NCBI GenBank assembly: GCA_965226215.1
Contig: CBDDCH010000002.1
Coordinates: forward strand, 2,170,001-2,234,000
Length of the DNA stretch: 64,000 nt
From: G963668345 sp965226215
GTDB lineage: Bacteria > Acidobacteriota > Terriglobia > Bryobacterales > UBA6623
Direction: 5' to 3'
In this document: positions 37,841-46,614 of the stretch, in pieces
Layout of the letters: every line of letters begins with the position of its first letter
Numbering within the stretch: position 1 is the stretch's first letter
The notes under the pieces: generated by a model
The model's database searches: none
What the model was told of the DNA's origin: nothing
The model's input: only the letters and a program-made list of their open reading frames with translations
Translations under genes and position numbers: made by a program

Positions 37841-38618
37841 ATGCAGCCTGACTTTTTCATCGTCGTTTCCTTGTCACGCTGCGGGAGCACGACGGTTCAT
37901 CGAGCCCTCAACTGCCATACCGGCATCAACTGCATCCTCGAACCGGAGTTCACTTTGCCTGATATGTCGGCAAACTCGATCGGCGAGCGAATGGATGCCT
38001 TGCGAGCTCAGTGGTCCGGGATGAAACACGTCTGGGACCCGTCCGGCTATCCGTTTCTCGCGGATCACGTTTCTCGAGTTGCTGATCTGGACCGGCACGC
38101 CGAGCGATGGGTCAAGCTCAACGAGATTGTGCTCTGATGCCGGCGCCAGAGGATCGTCTTTCTTCGCCGACGTAACCAACTGCGTCGCACAGTGTCCGAT
38201 TTGCTCGGCCAGCAAACCGATATTTGGGGGCCGGACTTCAATGCCCCGGCCCGGCGAAGCGTCCGCGTACCGCGAGCGCGTAAGGGGTGCCGCGGTCCAC
38301 CCCGTCGATCTGAGTGTCTTGAGCTGGTACCTGACCCATATTGACGATTTGGAGAATCGTCTTCGCAACGCGGCGGATGCTAATCCATGCCTAGACCTTT
38401 TATACGAAGATCTGTTCGGTGAAGACATCCCGCTCGATGAGCGCCTCCTGACCTTTCGCCGCCCGCTTGATTTCCTTGGCTACTCGACAAACACGGCTGA
38501 CTACGACGCCGCGGGGGTGAGGATGCTTCCTGGCCCCGATGGGAAACTAAATACGCCGAATACCTTGACCCGGATTCCGAACCTCCAAGAAATTGAGCGA
38601 AGGTTTGGACTCTTGTGA
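37841..38618 (+). pseudogene. sulfotransferase remnant with in-frame stop and frameshift
   Basis: Starts MQPDFFIVVSLSRCGSTTVH, the PAPS-phosphate-binding loop of sulfotransferases. The frame stops at TGA (38135-38137) after VKLNEIVL, but continues in the same frame with RIVFLRRRNQLRRTVSDLLG, the conserved RN(x)L region. Near 38250 the coding frame shifts to one that reads LSVLSWYLTHIDDLENRL and LDLLYEDLF and ends at 38618. Two independent lesions make this a dead gene. It stands first in a run of methyltransferase genes, so it once probably modified a small molecule or surface glycan. Confidence 0.85.
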
Positions 38619-38786
38619 TTGCGAGAGCCCAAGGGGCAGGGTTACTTTCTCGAATCACTGCTCTCCGGGCGGATTGGTAGACTACGGATTGATTCTAAGC
38701 GGCGCGGATTCCGACGGCTCCGATCCGGCATGACGCGAACGGGCATCGCGGGCTCTTGGAAAACCCACACGAGCACGTCCGTGATT

Positions 38787-39458
38787 ATGCCGACCCTTTT
38801 CGAAACCCTTCGAGCGCATGTCCCGCTCAAACGACCTTTTGAAAGGTGTCGTTGGTCTTGCGAGCGGACGGATGTGCCGGGTATTGACGAGTCAGAAGAG
38901 TGGAGAGACTGGGCAGGTCAACCCACGACCCCCGACCAACTGCGGATCGAAGCAGAATTTGACCGAATGGATATCGACGGAGCACGGGTTTTGCACGTCG
39001 GCGTCGGGAATTCTCGGTTCGCCGAACACTTCGCGCCCCGCGTCGCCGCCATCGACGGCTTGACCATTCAGGAGCCCGAGAAGCACTTGGCGGACAGGCT
39101 GGGTATTGACAACTACCGGGTCTTCTTGTTCAACAAATACAGCCCTCGTTATCCCGAAGAGTTACCCCAGGCGGGCTACGACTTCATTCTCGATAACAAT
39201 CCTTCGAGGTATGCCTGTTGTCGTCTCCATTTCGGGAACATGATGGACAACTACAGTCGACTCCTTGGCGATGGCGGCAGGATCCTCACGGACGCGGTTG
39301 GATTGGGGCGGCTGGTGAACGGAGCCGATCCGCGTTGGAGTTTGTCGTTTACCGATTGGGTGCGGTTGGGGGTCAAGCACCGTCTTAGGGCTGGTCGGGT
39401 GACTGAGTCTGTATTCGCACTTGAAAAACCGGGTGGCCGACGTCGCTCCGCCCGGTGA
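38787..39458 (+). CDS. class I SAM-dependent methyltransferase-like protein
   Basis: 223 residues from the ATG at 38787, which removes 56 non-conserved upstream codons. GARVLHVGVGNSRFAEHF is the SAM-binding motif I and YDFILDNNPSRYACC fits the motif II/post-I region. SAM binding is likely but the acceptor cannot be told. It lies between a dead sulfotransferase and a damaged methyltransferase, and may be the last intact part of a decayed biosynthetic or glycan-modification cluster. Confidence 0.6.
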   Translation: MPTLFETLRAHVPLKRPFERCRWSCERTDVPGIDESEEWRDWAGQPTTPDQLRIEAEFDRMDIDGARVLHVGVGNSRFAEHFAPRVAAIDGLTIQEPEKHLADRLGIDNYRVFLFNKYSPRYPEELPQAGYDFILDNNPSRYACCRLHFGNMMDNYSRLLGDGGRILTDAVGLGRLVNGADPRWSLSFTDWVRLGVKHRLRAGRVTESVFALEKPGGRRRSAR

Positions 39459-39586
39459 TCACCTCTGCTGACGAACAACTCAGCGGCGGTGGGACTGAAG
39501 TTCCTCGATTCACACTAACCATCGGCAATATTGCGAGCCAAGTGGCGACAATCCCGGCGATAGAGTAGCGGACCGTTGCCCGCCGG

Positions 39587-40123
39587 GTGTCACCCCGTTT
39601 CGGCCGACTATTTTGCGATTGGAGTACCTTCGGGCCCTTTACAGGGCCAGGCGTCACCTCCGTTCGAAGGCCGGGTGTGTGTGCCGAAGGGGAAGGCCAA
39701 AAATTAGCCTTGACATGGCGCTCCCAGGAGTGCGAGATTTCCGTTATCGATCGAAACCGGCGAATCGCACTCGGCGCCGCAGCCCTTTGCGAGGGCGTTC
39801 TTGTAGGCGACGTGGAGCACCTGACTCCGGTTGAGGAATTCGGCAAGGGCAGCTTCGACTGTATTGTGGCCATCGGCTTACTCGAATCGGTCCAGAACCC
39901 GCAAACTGTGCTTGTTGGCCTAAAGGAGTGTCTTCAAGCCGAGGGATTCCTCATTGCCACTTGGACCCCCAATGAACAGATGGGCCGGGTCACTATGTCC
40001 GCCTGGGGTCAAGGCGCTCGGGCCGGGCCGCGTGTGAACCCCAAGCCGACCCTATACCCCATGGGCAAACATATACAAGTAAAGTGCCAGATCGTCTTTC
40101 CTTATCTGCCAAGTCATGTTTGA
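39587..40123 (+). pseudogene. damaged class I methyltransferase
   Basis: The middle reads EGQKLALTWRSQECEISVID, close to a methyltransferase motif I region but with the GxGxG loop distorted (VCAEGEGQ), then VLVGDVEHLTPVEEFGKGSF, DCIVAIGLLESVQNPQTVLV and LKECLQAEGFLIATWTPNE, which are good matches. The N-terminal 40 residues and the part after WTPNE lack similarity and may be out of frame. Probably non-functional. Confidence 0.5.
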
Positions 40124-40351
40124 AGCCGACGCTTGCTAAGCATCGTTGTTCATTTGGGGAACGAAACCGATTCTTTCCCAGTGGCTTCCAAGTGCCGTAG
40201 CCGCTGGCTTAATTGCCCCCACCCGAATCTTCCGGCCTTCAAAGGGAACAACGTTCTGTTGTCCCCACCGGCGCTGACTGATTTTTCTCGCATTGACGGC
40301 GATTCGGAAGGGGGACGTCTCTATCTTCTATGCTAAACAGCTAGGCCGCCG

Positions 40352-40963
40352 ATGAAGATTCACGAGCTGTTTCACCATTACGGAACCGACAAGGTTGAGT
40401 ATGCCACGTTGTATCACTCTCTCCTAGAACCACGCCGTGAGTCCGTCCGTGCCGTCCTGGAAGTAGGAATTGGGACACTCATACCTGATGCCCCTTCCGC
40501 CATGGTTGGATGGGGTGCGAAGTGGTATCGACAGGGGGGATCGCTTCGTGCGTGGCGCGATTACTTTCCCAACGCCAGTATTCATGGCTTGGACGTCCAG
40601 CCGGACACACAATTCGCCGAAAACCGTATACGCACTCACCTCTGCGACTCGACCGACCCTCAACAGAGCTCGAAATTCCTGGCAAACGTCGGGGTCGAGG
40701 CCTTCGACCTGATCATCGACGACGGATCGCACCTAGGAGATGATCAGCTGGCTACCCTCCGAAACCTGCTTCCGCACGTGCGCGCGGGAGGACTCTACGT
40801 CATCGAGGACGTCTTGCCCGACAGCGTGTTGACCTCGAGACCCCAGCTGCTCGAAGCGGCATGTGGGGGGAACGCGTTCTTCTTCGTCGGGTTGGAGAGG
40901 AACCTCGTCGTGGTCTCGAAGCGAGCGCCGGAAGAGGGTGAGGTTCTCTTTAAGAGGCTCTGA
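40352..40963 (+). CDS. class I SAM-dependent methyltransferase (macrocin-O-methyltransferase-like)
   Basis: 203 residues. It opens MKIHELFHHYGTDKVEYATL, a pattern of small-molecule O-methyltransferases, then VLEVGIGTL (motif I), IHGLDVQPD, DLIIDDGSHLGDDQLATLRN (metal/catalytic region) and GGLYVIEDVL. It should methylate a hydroxyl on a sugar or secondary metabolite. Intact, in the same orientation as the damaged neighbours. Confidence 0.75.
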   Translation: MKIHELFHHYGTDKVEYATLYHSLLEPRRESVRAVLEVGIGTLIPDAPSAMVGWGAKWYRQGGSLRAWRDYFPNASIHGLDVQPDTQFAENRIRTHLCDSTDPQQSSKFLANVGVEAFDLIIDDGSHLGDDQLATLRNLLPHVRAGGLYVIEDVLPDSVLTSRPQLLEAACGGNAFFFVGLERNLVVVSKRAPEEGEVLFKRL

Positions 40964-41031
40964 TTCTCCTGGATCGTAACCCCTTTCTTCCACCCTCCTT
41001 ATGGAGGCGATTCAGAGACGAGCGTCAGGGG

Positions 41032-41340
41032 ATGCCTGAAGACCCGCCGGAGCGGACCGGGACCGCAACAATCGTTGCGATTCGACCAATCGGTTGCCGG
41101 GCAGATCAGGAAACGACAGGTTGTCCCCAGTGCCCGCGGTCAGGCCATCCGGATCAATCATACCGGACCCAGCTGGGTGAATTTCCAGAAGAGGTTCGAG
41201 CGAATCTGTTTAGGGAACGCGGCAACGTACGCCTCTTGCTTATCGTGTCGCTGAGTCTGTATTTCATTCCGTGGGAGCTTCTCTCGGACGGCAAGACGTT
41301 CCTTGCTGAGCGAGGTGTCGTCACGAAAGGGGTTGGGTAG
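41032..41340 (+). pseudogene. possible CHAT-protease fragment
   Basis: The frame contains YFIPWELLSDGKTFLAERGV, which resembles the IPWELL-DG-FL motif of CHAT (caspase HetF-associated) domains. Nothing of the catalytic His-Cys region follows; the frame ends within 10 codons. The upstream part of the frame is not recognisable. It may be debris of a CHAT protein or a chance match. Confidence 0.3.
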
Positions 41341-41378
41341 GCGCACGCGGCAGACGGTGTTTTGGGAGGATGAAAAAC

Positions 41379-41403
41379 GGCCCCGCTTTTCGGCGGGGGC
41401 TTT
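41379..41403 (+). terminator. GC-rich hairpin before the sugar isomerase gene
   Basis: GCCCCGC and GCGGGGGC can pair across TTTTCG with one bulge, followed by TTT. It sits about 20 bases before the next start codon, so it could be a terminator of upstream transcription or a leader hairpin. Confidence 0.35.
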
Positions 41404-41420
41404 AAGAAAGGAGACCTAAA

Positions 41421-42263
41421 ATGGAGATCGCAGGTTATAGTTACACGTGGGGCCCGATCACCGGGCCGAGGGAGATCGATCACCTCGCGGTGATCCGCTG
41501 GTTTCGCGAGCAGGGGATCAAGTCGATCGAGCTTTATGATCCTTGGATCAAGGACGAGGACGAAGTGAAGGTGATCACCGACGCCCTTGCGGAGGCCGAG
41601 ATGCGGCCGTGCATCTGCGACGTGGAATGTCACGTCGTCTCGCGAGATGCCGATGTGCGCAAGGCTGGGACGGAGAAGTTTCACCAGCGCTTGGCCGTGG
41701 CCCACGAGCTGGGCGTCGGGGCCGTGCTGATTCTTCCCTTCCTTCCTGATTACGACAGTGATTTTCGCGCAGGCGAGTGCCAGGAGTGGCTCAACACTGC
41801 TATTGAGGAGTCCCTGCCCGTGGCCAAAGAGCTTGGTATTACGCCGATGGTCACCAACCTCGGATTCCGCGGCGACATTTACGGCCAAGCGGATTGGGTG
41901 GTGGAAACATGCAAGACTTTCGAGCCTGACGTCAAAACCGTGTACGACGTAGGCAATTTCGTGATGGCTGGCGAGGATCCGATCGAGGCTCTTGACAAGG
42001 TCTTCCCCTACACGATTCACGTGCACCTGAAAGACTGGGTGATTCTGCCGGAAGAGGACCCGGGCGCGTCCTTTCGCGGGTACGACAAGCAATGGTTTCA
42101 GGCCTGTCGCTTCGGCGAAGGGATCGTCCCCTTGCCCGCCGTCGCCAAGCGGCTCAAAGAGCTCAACTACGACGGGCTCGTCTCCCCCGAATATGAAGGC
42201 CCGGATGACCCCTACGAGGTCATGGGACAGGCTATCGGCTACTCACGGAACTTGCTGGCATAA
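41421..42263 (+). CDS. sugar phosphate isomerase/epimerase-like TIM-barrel protein
   Basis: 280 residues of the AP-endonuclease-2 (xylose isomerase-like) barrel. WFREQGIKSIELYDPWIKDE is the first barrel strand region, then LGVGAVLILPFL, VKTVYDVGNFVMAGEDP (metal ligands) and IHVHLKDWVI, and GLVSPEYEGPDDP near the end (final metal-binding Glu). Such proteins isomerise or epimerise sugars, inosose or hydroxypyruvate. GGAGACCTAAA precedes the ATG. It probably works with the Gfo/Idh/MocA enzyme at 44.9 kb. Confidence 0.85.
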   Translation: MEIAGYSYTWGPITGPREIDHLAVIRWFREQGIKSIELYDPWIKDEDEVKVITDALAEAEMRPCICDVECHVVSRDADVRKAGTEKFHQRLAVAHELGVGAVLILPFLPDYDSDFRAGECQEWLNTAIEESLPVAKELGITPMVTNLGFRGDIYGQADWVVETCKTFEPDVKTVYDVGNFVMAGEDPIEALDKVFPYTIHVHLKDWVILPEEDPGASFRGYDKQWFQACRFGEGIVPLPAVAKRLKELNYDGLVSPEYEGPDDPYEVMGQAIGYSRNLLA

Positions 42264-42545
42264 CAGTGCCCCTAAATCCTCCTTCCAATAAATAAGGGGG
42301 TGGCGCTTACCTGGTCGCTCGGCCAATCCCGTGGCGAGCGCTTTGGAGTGTTCGTAGTCGGCCTGACTAGATCACGGGCTGCGGCTGCGCTCTGCCCCGA
42401 CGACGATATTGCGATGACTTCGGCAGCCCCTGATTTAATGAGCCGTTGATTTGTTGCGTCATTGTGGGACGGCAGTTACCCTTTTGTCTGTCAAATGCCG
42501 TGGTTGTTTCTTTCTGCTTCTCGAGCATTCACAATGAAAAAATTA

Positions 42546-43844
42546 GGCTCTTCCGGGTTTTAAGTGGGCGAAGGAGCCAGATCGAGTTTCCCACAGTGGA
42601 AGTAGATGGCGTTGATGAAGTTCTGTTGATTGCGGAAACCGCGCGCCGTGGCCTTGACCCATTGAATCCTTGAGTTCAACCCCTCGCTGACCGCGTTCGT
42701 AATGCGGTGTTTCAGATACGTGAGTATGTTTTCGAGGCGAGCCGTCAACATCCGCGCTACGGTGACCATCGGCGTCAGCCGGCTGCGACTCGCCCAGCCG
42801 CGCCATTGCTCGAAGAAAGCTCGCGCCGCCGATTCGCGACGATAGTCGAACAGCCGCATCGCCGTTTCCTTCAACGCCCACGCCCGCGCCGTCTTCAAGT
42901 CGCTTTCGCGCAGCGCGCGGAACTCGCGCCAGGCGTCCTCGGAAAAGTTCGCCGGATGCCGCAGCCAAGCGTACTTCGTGCCTGTCAAACGCTCGTCGCC
43001 GAGGGCCAGTAAACGCTTGTTCTCCGCCCGCCGCACCTGGTCCACCGCCTTCGCCAGATGCGCCGCGATGTGATATTTGTCGTAAACGATCTTTTTCTCC
43101 GATTCGTCGAGATGCTCCCGGGTCGAGGCGACGTAAGGATCCCACATGTCCATCGCGACGGCCTCGACTCGGGCGAGTTGCTCTGCGCTCAACGTCTTCC
43201 AAAAGCCGTCCAGGCTGGCCTGGCGGCGTCCCTCGGCGACGAACAACACGCGCGAGCGGTTGAGATCGTTGACGACGGTGAGATAGCGATGGCGCTTGCG
43301 GAAGCTCTTCTCGTCGACGCCCAGGTAGGGAATCGGCTCTGCCGCGCGACGTTCGAGCCCACGTTGCACGGCGCGTTCCAGGATGCCGTGAATCTCGTCC
43401 CAGCTCAGCGCCAGCAACTCGGCGATGCCTTGCTGGCTGGCTTCCTTCAGCCACGAGATCGCGAGAGCTTCAAACAGCGCGGTGAAGCGGCTGGAAGCCT
43501 CGGCCCAGGGCAGTCGCACGACGCGCGGCCCGTGCTCGGAGCAGTCGCTGCGCGGCGGCCGGGCGTGCAGGATCGTGCGGTACTGACAGGTGTCGAGGTG
43601 ACGCCAGCGGCGTTCGGGCTGATGATCGTGGAGTGCGCACACGGCGCTGCATTGGCGGCACGGCCAGCGGACTTGCTCGTCGTGTTCGAGGAAGACGTGG
43701 ACTTCGCCGTCGGCTCGGCGCAGCTCCACTCGCACGACTTTCCAGGGACTTTCGATGCCCAGAATCTGGCGGTATAGCTCGCGGTCTTGCATCCCGCGAG
43801 ACTACCACCGAGCCTCACTCGCCCACTAGAAACCCGGAAGAACC
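42546..43844 (-). mobile_element. ISL3-family insertion sequence
   Basis: About 1299 bp with inverted repeats of about 26 bases: GGCTCTTCCGGGTTTTAAGT on the left and GGTTCTTCCGGGTTTCTAGT read inward from the right. Flanking eight-base repeats AAAAATTA (42538-42545) and AAAAATCA (43845-43852) differ at one position. The right flank includes the A of the creatininase ATG. The 42264-42545 stretch before it shows no clear gene. Confidence 0.93.
42560..43792 (-). CDS. ISL3-family transposase
   Basis: 410 residues, intact. N-terminal zinc-binding region (WPCRQCSAVCALHDHQ), HTH (GIAELLALSWDEIHGILER), DDE core (YLGVDEKSFRKRHRYLTVVN, VAMDMWDPYVAST) and the C-terminal ITNAVSEGLNSRIQWVKATA characteristic of the family. 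Confidence 0.95.
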   Translation of the reverse strand: MQDRELYRQILGIESPWKVVRVELRRADGEVHVFLEHDEQVRWPCRQCSAVCALHDHQPERRWRHLDTCQYRTILHARPPRSDCSEHGPRVVRLPWAEASSRFTALFEALAISWLKEASQQGIAELLALSWDEIHGILERAVQRGLERRAAEPIPYLGVDEKSFRKRHRYLTVVNDLNRSRVLFVAEGRRQASLDGFWKTLSAEQLARVEAVAMDMWDPYVASTREHLDESEKKIVYDKYHIAAHLAKAVDQVRRAENKRLLALGDERLTGTKYAWLRHPANFSEDAWREFRALRESDLKTARAWALKETAMRLFDYRRESAARAFFEQWRGWASRSRLTPMVTVARMLTARLENILTYLKHRITNAVSEGLNSRIQWVKATARGFRNQQNFINAIYFHCGKLDLAPSPT

Positions 43845-43851
43845 AAAAATC

Positions 43852-44625
43852 ATGACTTTTCTACTGTCTGAAATGACTCGCGACGAGATTCAGCACATAG
43901 CCTCCCATACAATAGCGGTACTTCCCACTGCCTCTATCGAACAACACGGGCCACATCTCCCCGTCGGCACCGACTCGCTGCTCTGTGAGACAGTGGCCCA
44001 CCGGGCGGCAGAGCAAGCGGCGTCGCAAACTTCCTTGGTGGTGGCCCCGATCCTCTACTACGGCAACGCTCACCACCACTACCCGTTTCCCGGTGTCCTC
44101 TCGTTGACCAGCCATACCTTCATGGCCGCTGTGACTGAGGTGTTGGAAGGTCTTGTTCGGAGCGGCTTTCGCAAGCTGGTGGTCTTGAACGGTCACGACG
44201 GTAACACCGATGCTAATGCCGTCATTGGTTTGGACCTTGTCCACCGGTTGGGACGTCCTGTCTCCATTGCCACTTCCAATTATTGGGATATCGCCCGGGC
44301 CGCACTTGTAGACAATGGCTTCGTTTCAACTGACTTAATACCAGGTCATGCTGGTCGTTTTGAGACAGCCCTGGTTATGGCTATCCGCCCCGACTTGGTA
44401 AACCAGCACGAACTGGCGAAAGTGGCTGATACGTCACAAGCAACGGGCCGGCGTATTGCTTCCCCGGTAGCGGGAGTGAAGACCCTAACCCATGGTGCCT
44501 GGGCCGCCGGTCCTGGGTACACTGACAACCCGGGTGCAGTCACCGTTGACGATGGTAAAGCCATTCTTGAGATCATCGTGCGGAAGGTCGCCGACTTTCT
44601 GATTGCGTTTAACCAAAGGCCGTAG
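43852..44625 (+). CDS. creatininase-family amidohydrolase
   Basis: 257 residues from the ATG at 43852. Metal-binding motifs are present: SIEQHGPHLPVGTDSLLCE, VVLNGHDGNTDANAV and IPGHAGRFETALVMA. The family includes creatininase, MftE and other amide or lactone hydrolases; the substrate is unknown, but the neighbours suggest sugar-acid metabolism. The ISL3 element ends seven bases before the ATG, so the native ribosome binding site and promoter have been displaced. Expression would need a site inside the IS end. Confidence 0.87.
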   Translation: MTFLLSEMTRDEIQHIASHTIAVLPTASIEQHGPHLPVGTDSLLCETVAHRAAEQAASQTSLVVAPILYYGNAHHHYPFPGVLSLTSHTFMAAVTEVLEGLVRSGFRKLVVLNGHDGNTDANAVIGLDLVHRLGRPVSIATSNYWDIARAALVDNGFVSTDLIPGHAGRFETALVMAIRPDLVNQHELAKVADTSQATGRRIASPVAGVKTLTHGAWAAGPGYTDNPGAVTVDDGKAILEIIVRKVADFLIAFNQRP

Positions 44626-44647
44626 CTGACGTCGCGGCCGTCTGCGA

Positions 44648-44776
44648 TTACCGCAGAAACCCGGCCTTCTCTTCTTCCCTTGCCAGCTTATCGACGGGAG
44701 GGGTTTTCAGAGCGACCGTGCGCCTCAGTTTTAGATCTTCGGCTTTGTAGACCACACCCATCCCACCCTCGGGCCC
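44648..44776 (-). pseudogene. Ser/Thr protein kinase N-lobe fragment
   Basis: A 42-residue minus-strand stretch reads GPEGGMGVVYKAEDLKLRRT then VALKTPPVDKLAREEEKAGF, which is the glycine-rich loop and the catalytic-lysine strand (VALK) of a Hanks-type kinase. It ends at a stop (44648-44650) and nothing of the C-lobe follows. Acidobacterial genomes have many such kinases; this is a leftover of one. Confidence 0.75.
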
Positions 44777-44927
44777 CAACGGACCACCTCGTCCTCCATG
44801 ACCATTGGAGCCCACAGGATTGCAGTACCCGGGGTGCGGCGGGCGAGCACCTCTGCTATTACTTATTTGACGTAAAGTGTCCCTTGCGGCGCCAAGCGAG
44901 GGCGCGTCGACTAGCTGAGAGTGTCAC

Positions 44928-45905
44928 ATGGGGAAACCAGAGATCGGCATTGCTTTCATCGGCACCGGCGGGGTGGCGCACATGCACGCGGCTGCGGTGA
45001 AACAGCTGCCCCAGGCCCGCCTGGTGGGAGCTTACAGCCGAAACCCCGAGAACGTCGCAGCGTTCGCGGATCGCTTTGGCTGCCGCGGCTATGACGCTCT
45101 CGATGAGCTTCTGGAAGACCAGTCCGTGGATGTCGTTTCGGTTCTCACTCCGGCTCCGCAGCACGTTTCCCGCTCTCTGGAGTGCCTCGAGGCGGGCAAA
45201 CACGTTCTCGTGGAAAAGCCTGTCGGCCAGACGGCTGAGGAGATTCACAAGCTCAAGTCCGCCGCGGAGCGAGCTGACCGTATATGTATGCCGGTGCACA
45301 ACTATATCTATTCACCACCGATTCGACGGGCCAAGGAGCTGATTACACAAGGCAAACTTGGCAAGCTCTCAAGCCTGTGGATGTTTTACAACCAGAAGCA
45401 TCCGGCGGATTCGGGGCGCCCCGACGTACTGTGGCGCGAACTGCACGTCCACCACGCTTACGTGACCCTCTTTTTTGCCGGGCGCCCGGCGCGCGTCGGA
45501 GCCTTGGCCTCGAACATCCACTTCGACGACAAAGCTTCTAACGACCAGGGGATGATCATCTGTGAGCTGCCGGACGGTGTCATCGCCAACCTCTGGGGCA
45601 GCTTTGGCGTGGACGACAAAACCAGCAGCCCCTGGACCGTTGTGTATAAGGTCCTGGGCACGGAAGGCAGCATCACCCATTCCTGGAACGATTGCTACTA
45701 CGGTGACACATCAGTTCCCGGCTGGCATCTCGCTGGTTACCGGGACAGCTTCCTCTTTGTCTACGAATACTTACTAACGCGCTGCCTGGAAAAAGCTGAT
45801 CCGCCTCTTTCCACTCTGGACGATGCCCTCGATGCCCTCCGCCTCATTGAGGCCACCGAAGAATCGATTGAGAAACGAACGTTCGCCGAAGTCAAGTATC
45901 TGTAA
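44928..45905 (+). CDS. Gfo/Idh/MocA-family oxidoreductase
   Basis: 325-residue NAD(P)-dependent sugar or inositol dehydrogenase. Rossmann fold with GIAFIGTGGVAHMHAAAVKQ, then VDVVSVLTPAPQHVSRSLEC and GKHVLVEKPVG (the conserved EKP lysine), and the C-terminal substrate domain with ELHVHHAYVTLFFAG (HHAY instead of the usual D-H pair). Same orientation as the creatininase and TIM-barrel genes; together they suggest oxidation and isomerisation of a sugar or sugar acid. Confidence 0.88.
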   Translation: MGKPEIGIAFIGTGGVAHMHAAAVKQLPQARLVGAYSRNPENVAAFADRFGCRGYDALDELLEDQSVDVVSVLTPAPQHVSRSLECLEAGKHVLVEKPVGQTAEEIHKLKSAAERADRICMPVHNYIYSPPIRRAKELITQGKLGKLSSLWMFYNQKHPADSGRPDVLWRELHVHHAYVTLFFAGRPARVGALASNIHFDDKASNDQGMIICELPDGVIANLWGSFGVDDKTSSPWTVVYKVLGTEGSITHSWNDCYYGDTSVPGWHLAGYRDSFLFVYEYLLTRCLEKADPPLSTLDDALDALRLIEATEESIEKRTFAEVKYL

Positions 45906-45927
45906 AGGATTCTCGCCGGGAAACCGG

Positions 45928-46412
45928 CTAGTCCTTGCGCAGACTCTTCACTTCCTCCCAACTTCCGGTCTCCCACGAACGAATCATCGCTGCTTGCACC
46001 TCGGCCACGGCGAGTGCTTCGGCGAAACCGGGCTGACTTTGCCCGCCGGCGGCAACGGACTTCATAAACTCGAATGCCTCGATGACCTTTAGGGCATCGA
46101 GGCCGATGCCATTGGCGTCGCCGGGCACAAAACTGGCCTGATCTGATAGGGGTAGCGGTCGCTGATGAGTAATCGGGTGTAGCCCTCGTGCATACCGTCC
46201 TCGTCAGGCCAATAAAGCCGAAGCTCGTTCAACTGCTCGTAGTTCCAACTCAGTGCTCCCGTGGTGCCGTAAACGTCAAAGGCGTTTTCACATTTTGGGC
46301 CGAAGATGGTCCGCGAGGCCTCGAATGTTCCCTGGCAGCCGTTTTGGAATTCGCCGAGCGCCCCGGTATAGTCCTCGTTGGTGACTTCGCCCGTGGGGTC
46401 GCCCGGTTTTCC
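45928..46412 (-). pseudogene. C-terminal part of a second Gfo/Idh/MocA oxidoreductase, frameshifted
   Basis: The minus-strand frame EVTNEDYTGALGEFQNGCQG, TFEASRTIFGPKCENAFDVY, GTTGALSWNYEQLNELRLYW is a typical substrate-domain sequence. After DRYPYQ near 46140 the reading shifts to a frame that continues VPGDANGIGLDALKVIEAFE and AALIRSW-like text to a stop at 45928. The Rossmann half is missing; upstream the frame holds LPHGRGSDGSA, which looks like an intergenic repeat at about 46543-46566. A dead fragment. Confidence 0.8.
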
Positions 46413-46614
46413 CAAAGAAAAATGGGTGCCCCTGCCGGGAGCCGGTAACGGCCTTTCTTTGATGAAGGTGCGACAGCCGCTCACACGCGCTTGATCGGTC
46501 CCATCCCCCCGGCCCGGAAGTGGTTTGTTCGCAGAGCCGTCCGAGCCGCGACCGTGAGGGAGCGGTCCAGGGATTGCCAGCCTATAAATGATCGTGAACT
46601 TATGCAACTAAGCA

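Noticed and set aside
41154..42092. 312-codon open frame on the minus strand
   Set aside because: It is antisense to the intact TIM-barrel gene at 41421-42263, has no motif and no ribosome binding site; a shadow of GC-rich codon use.
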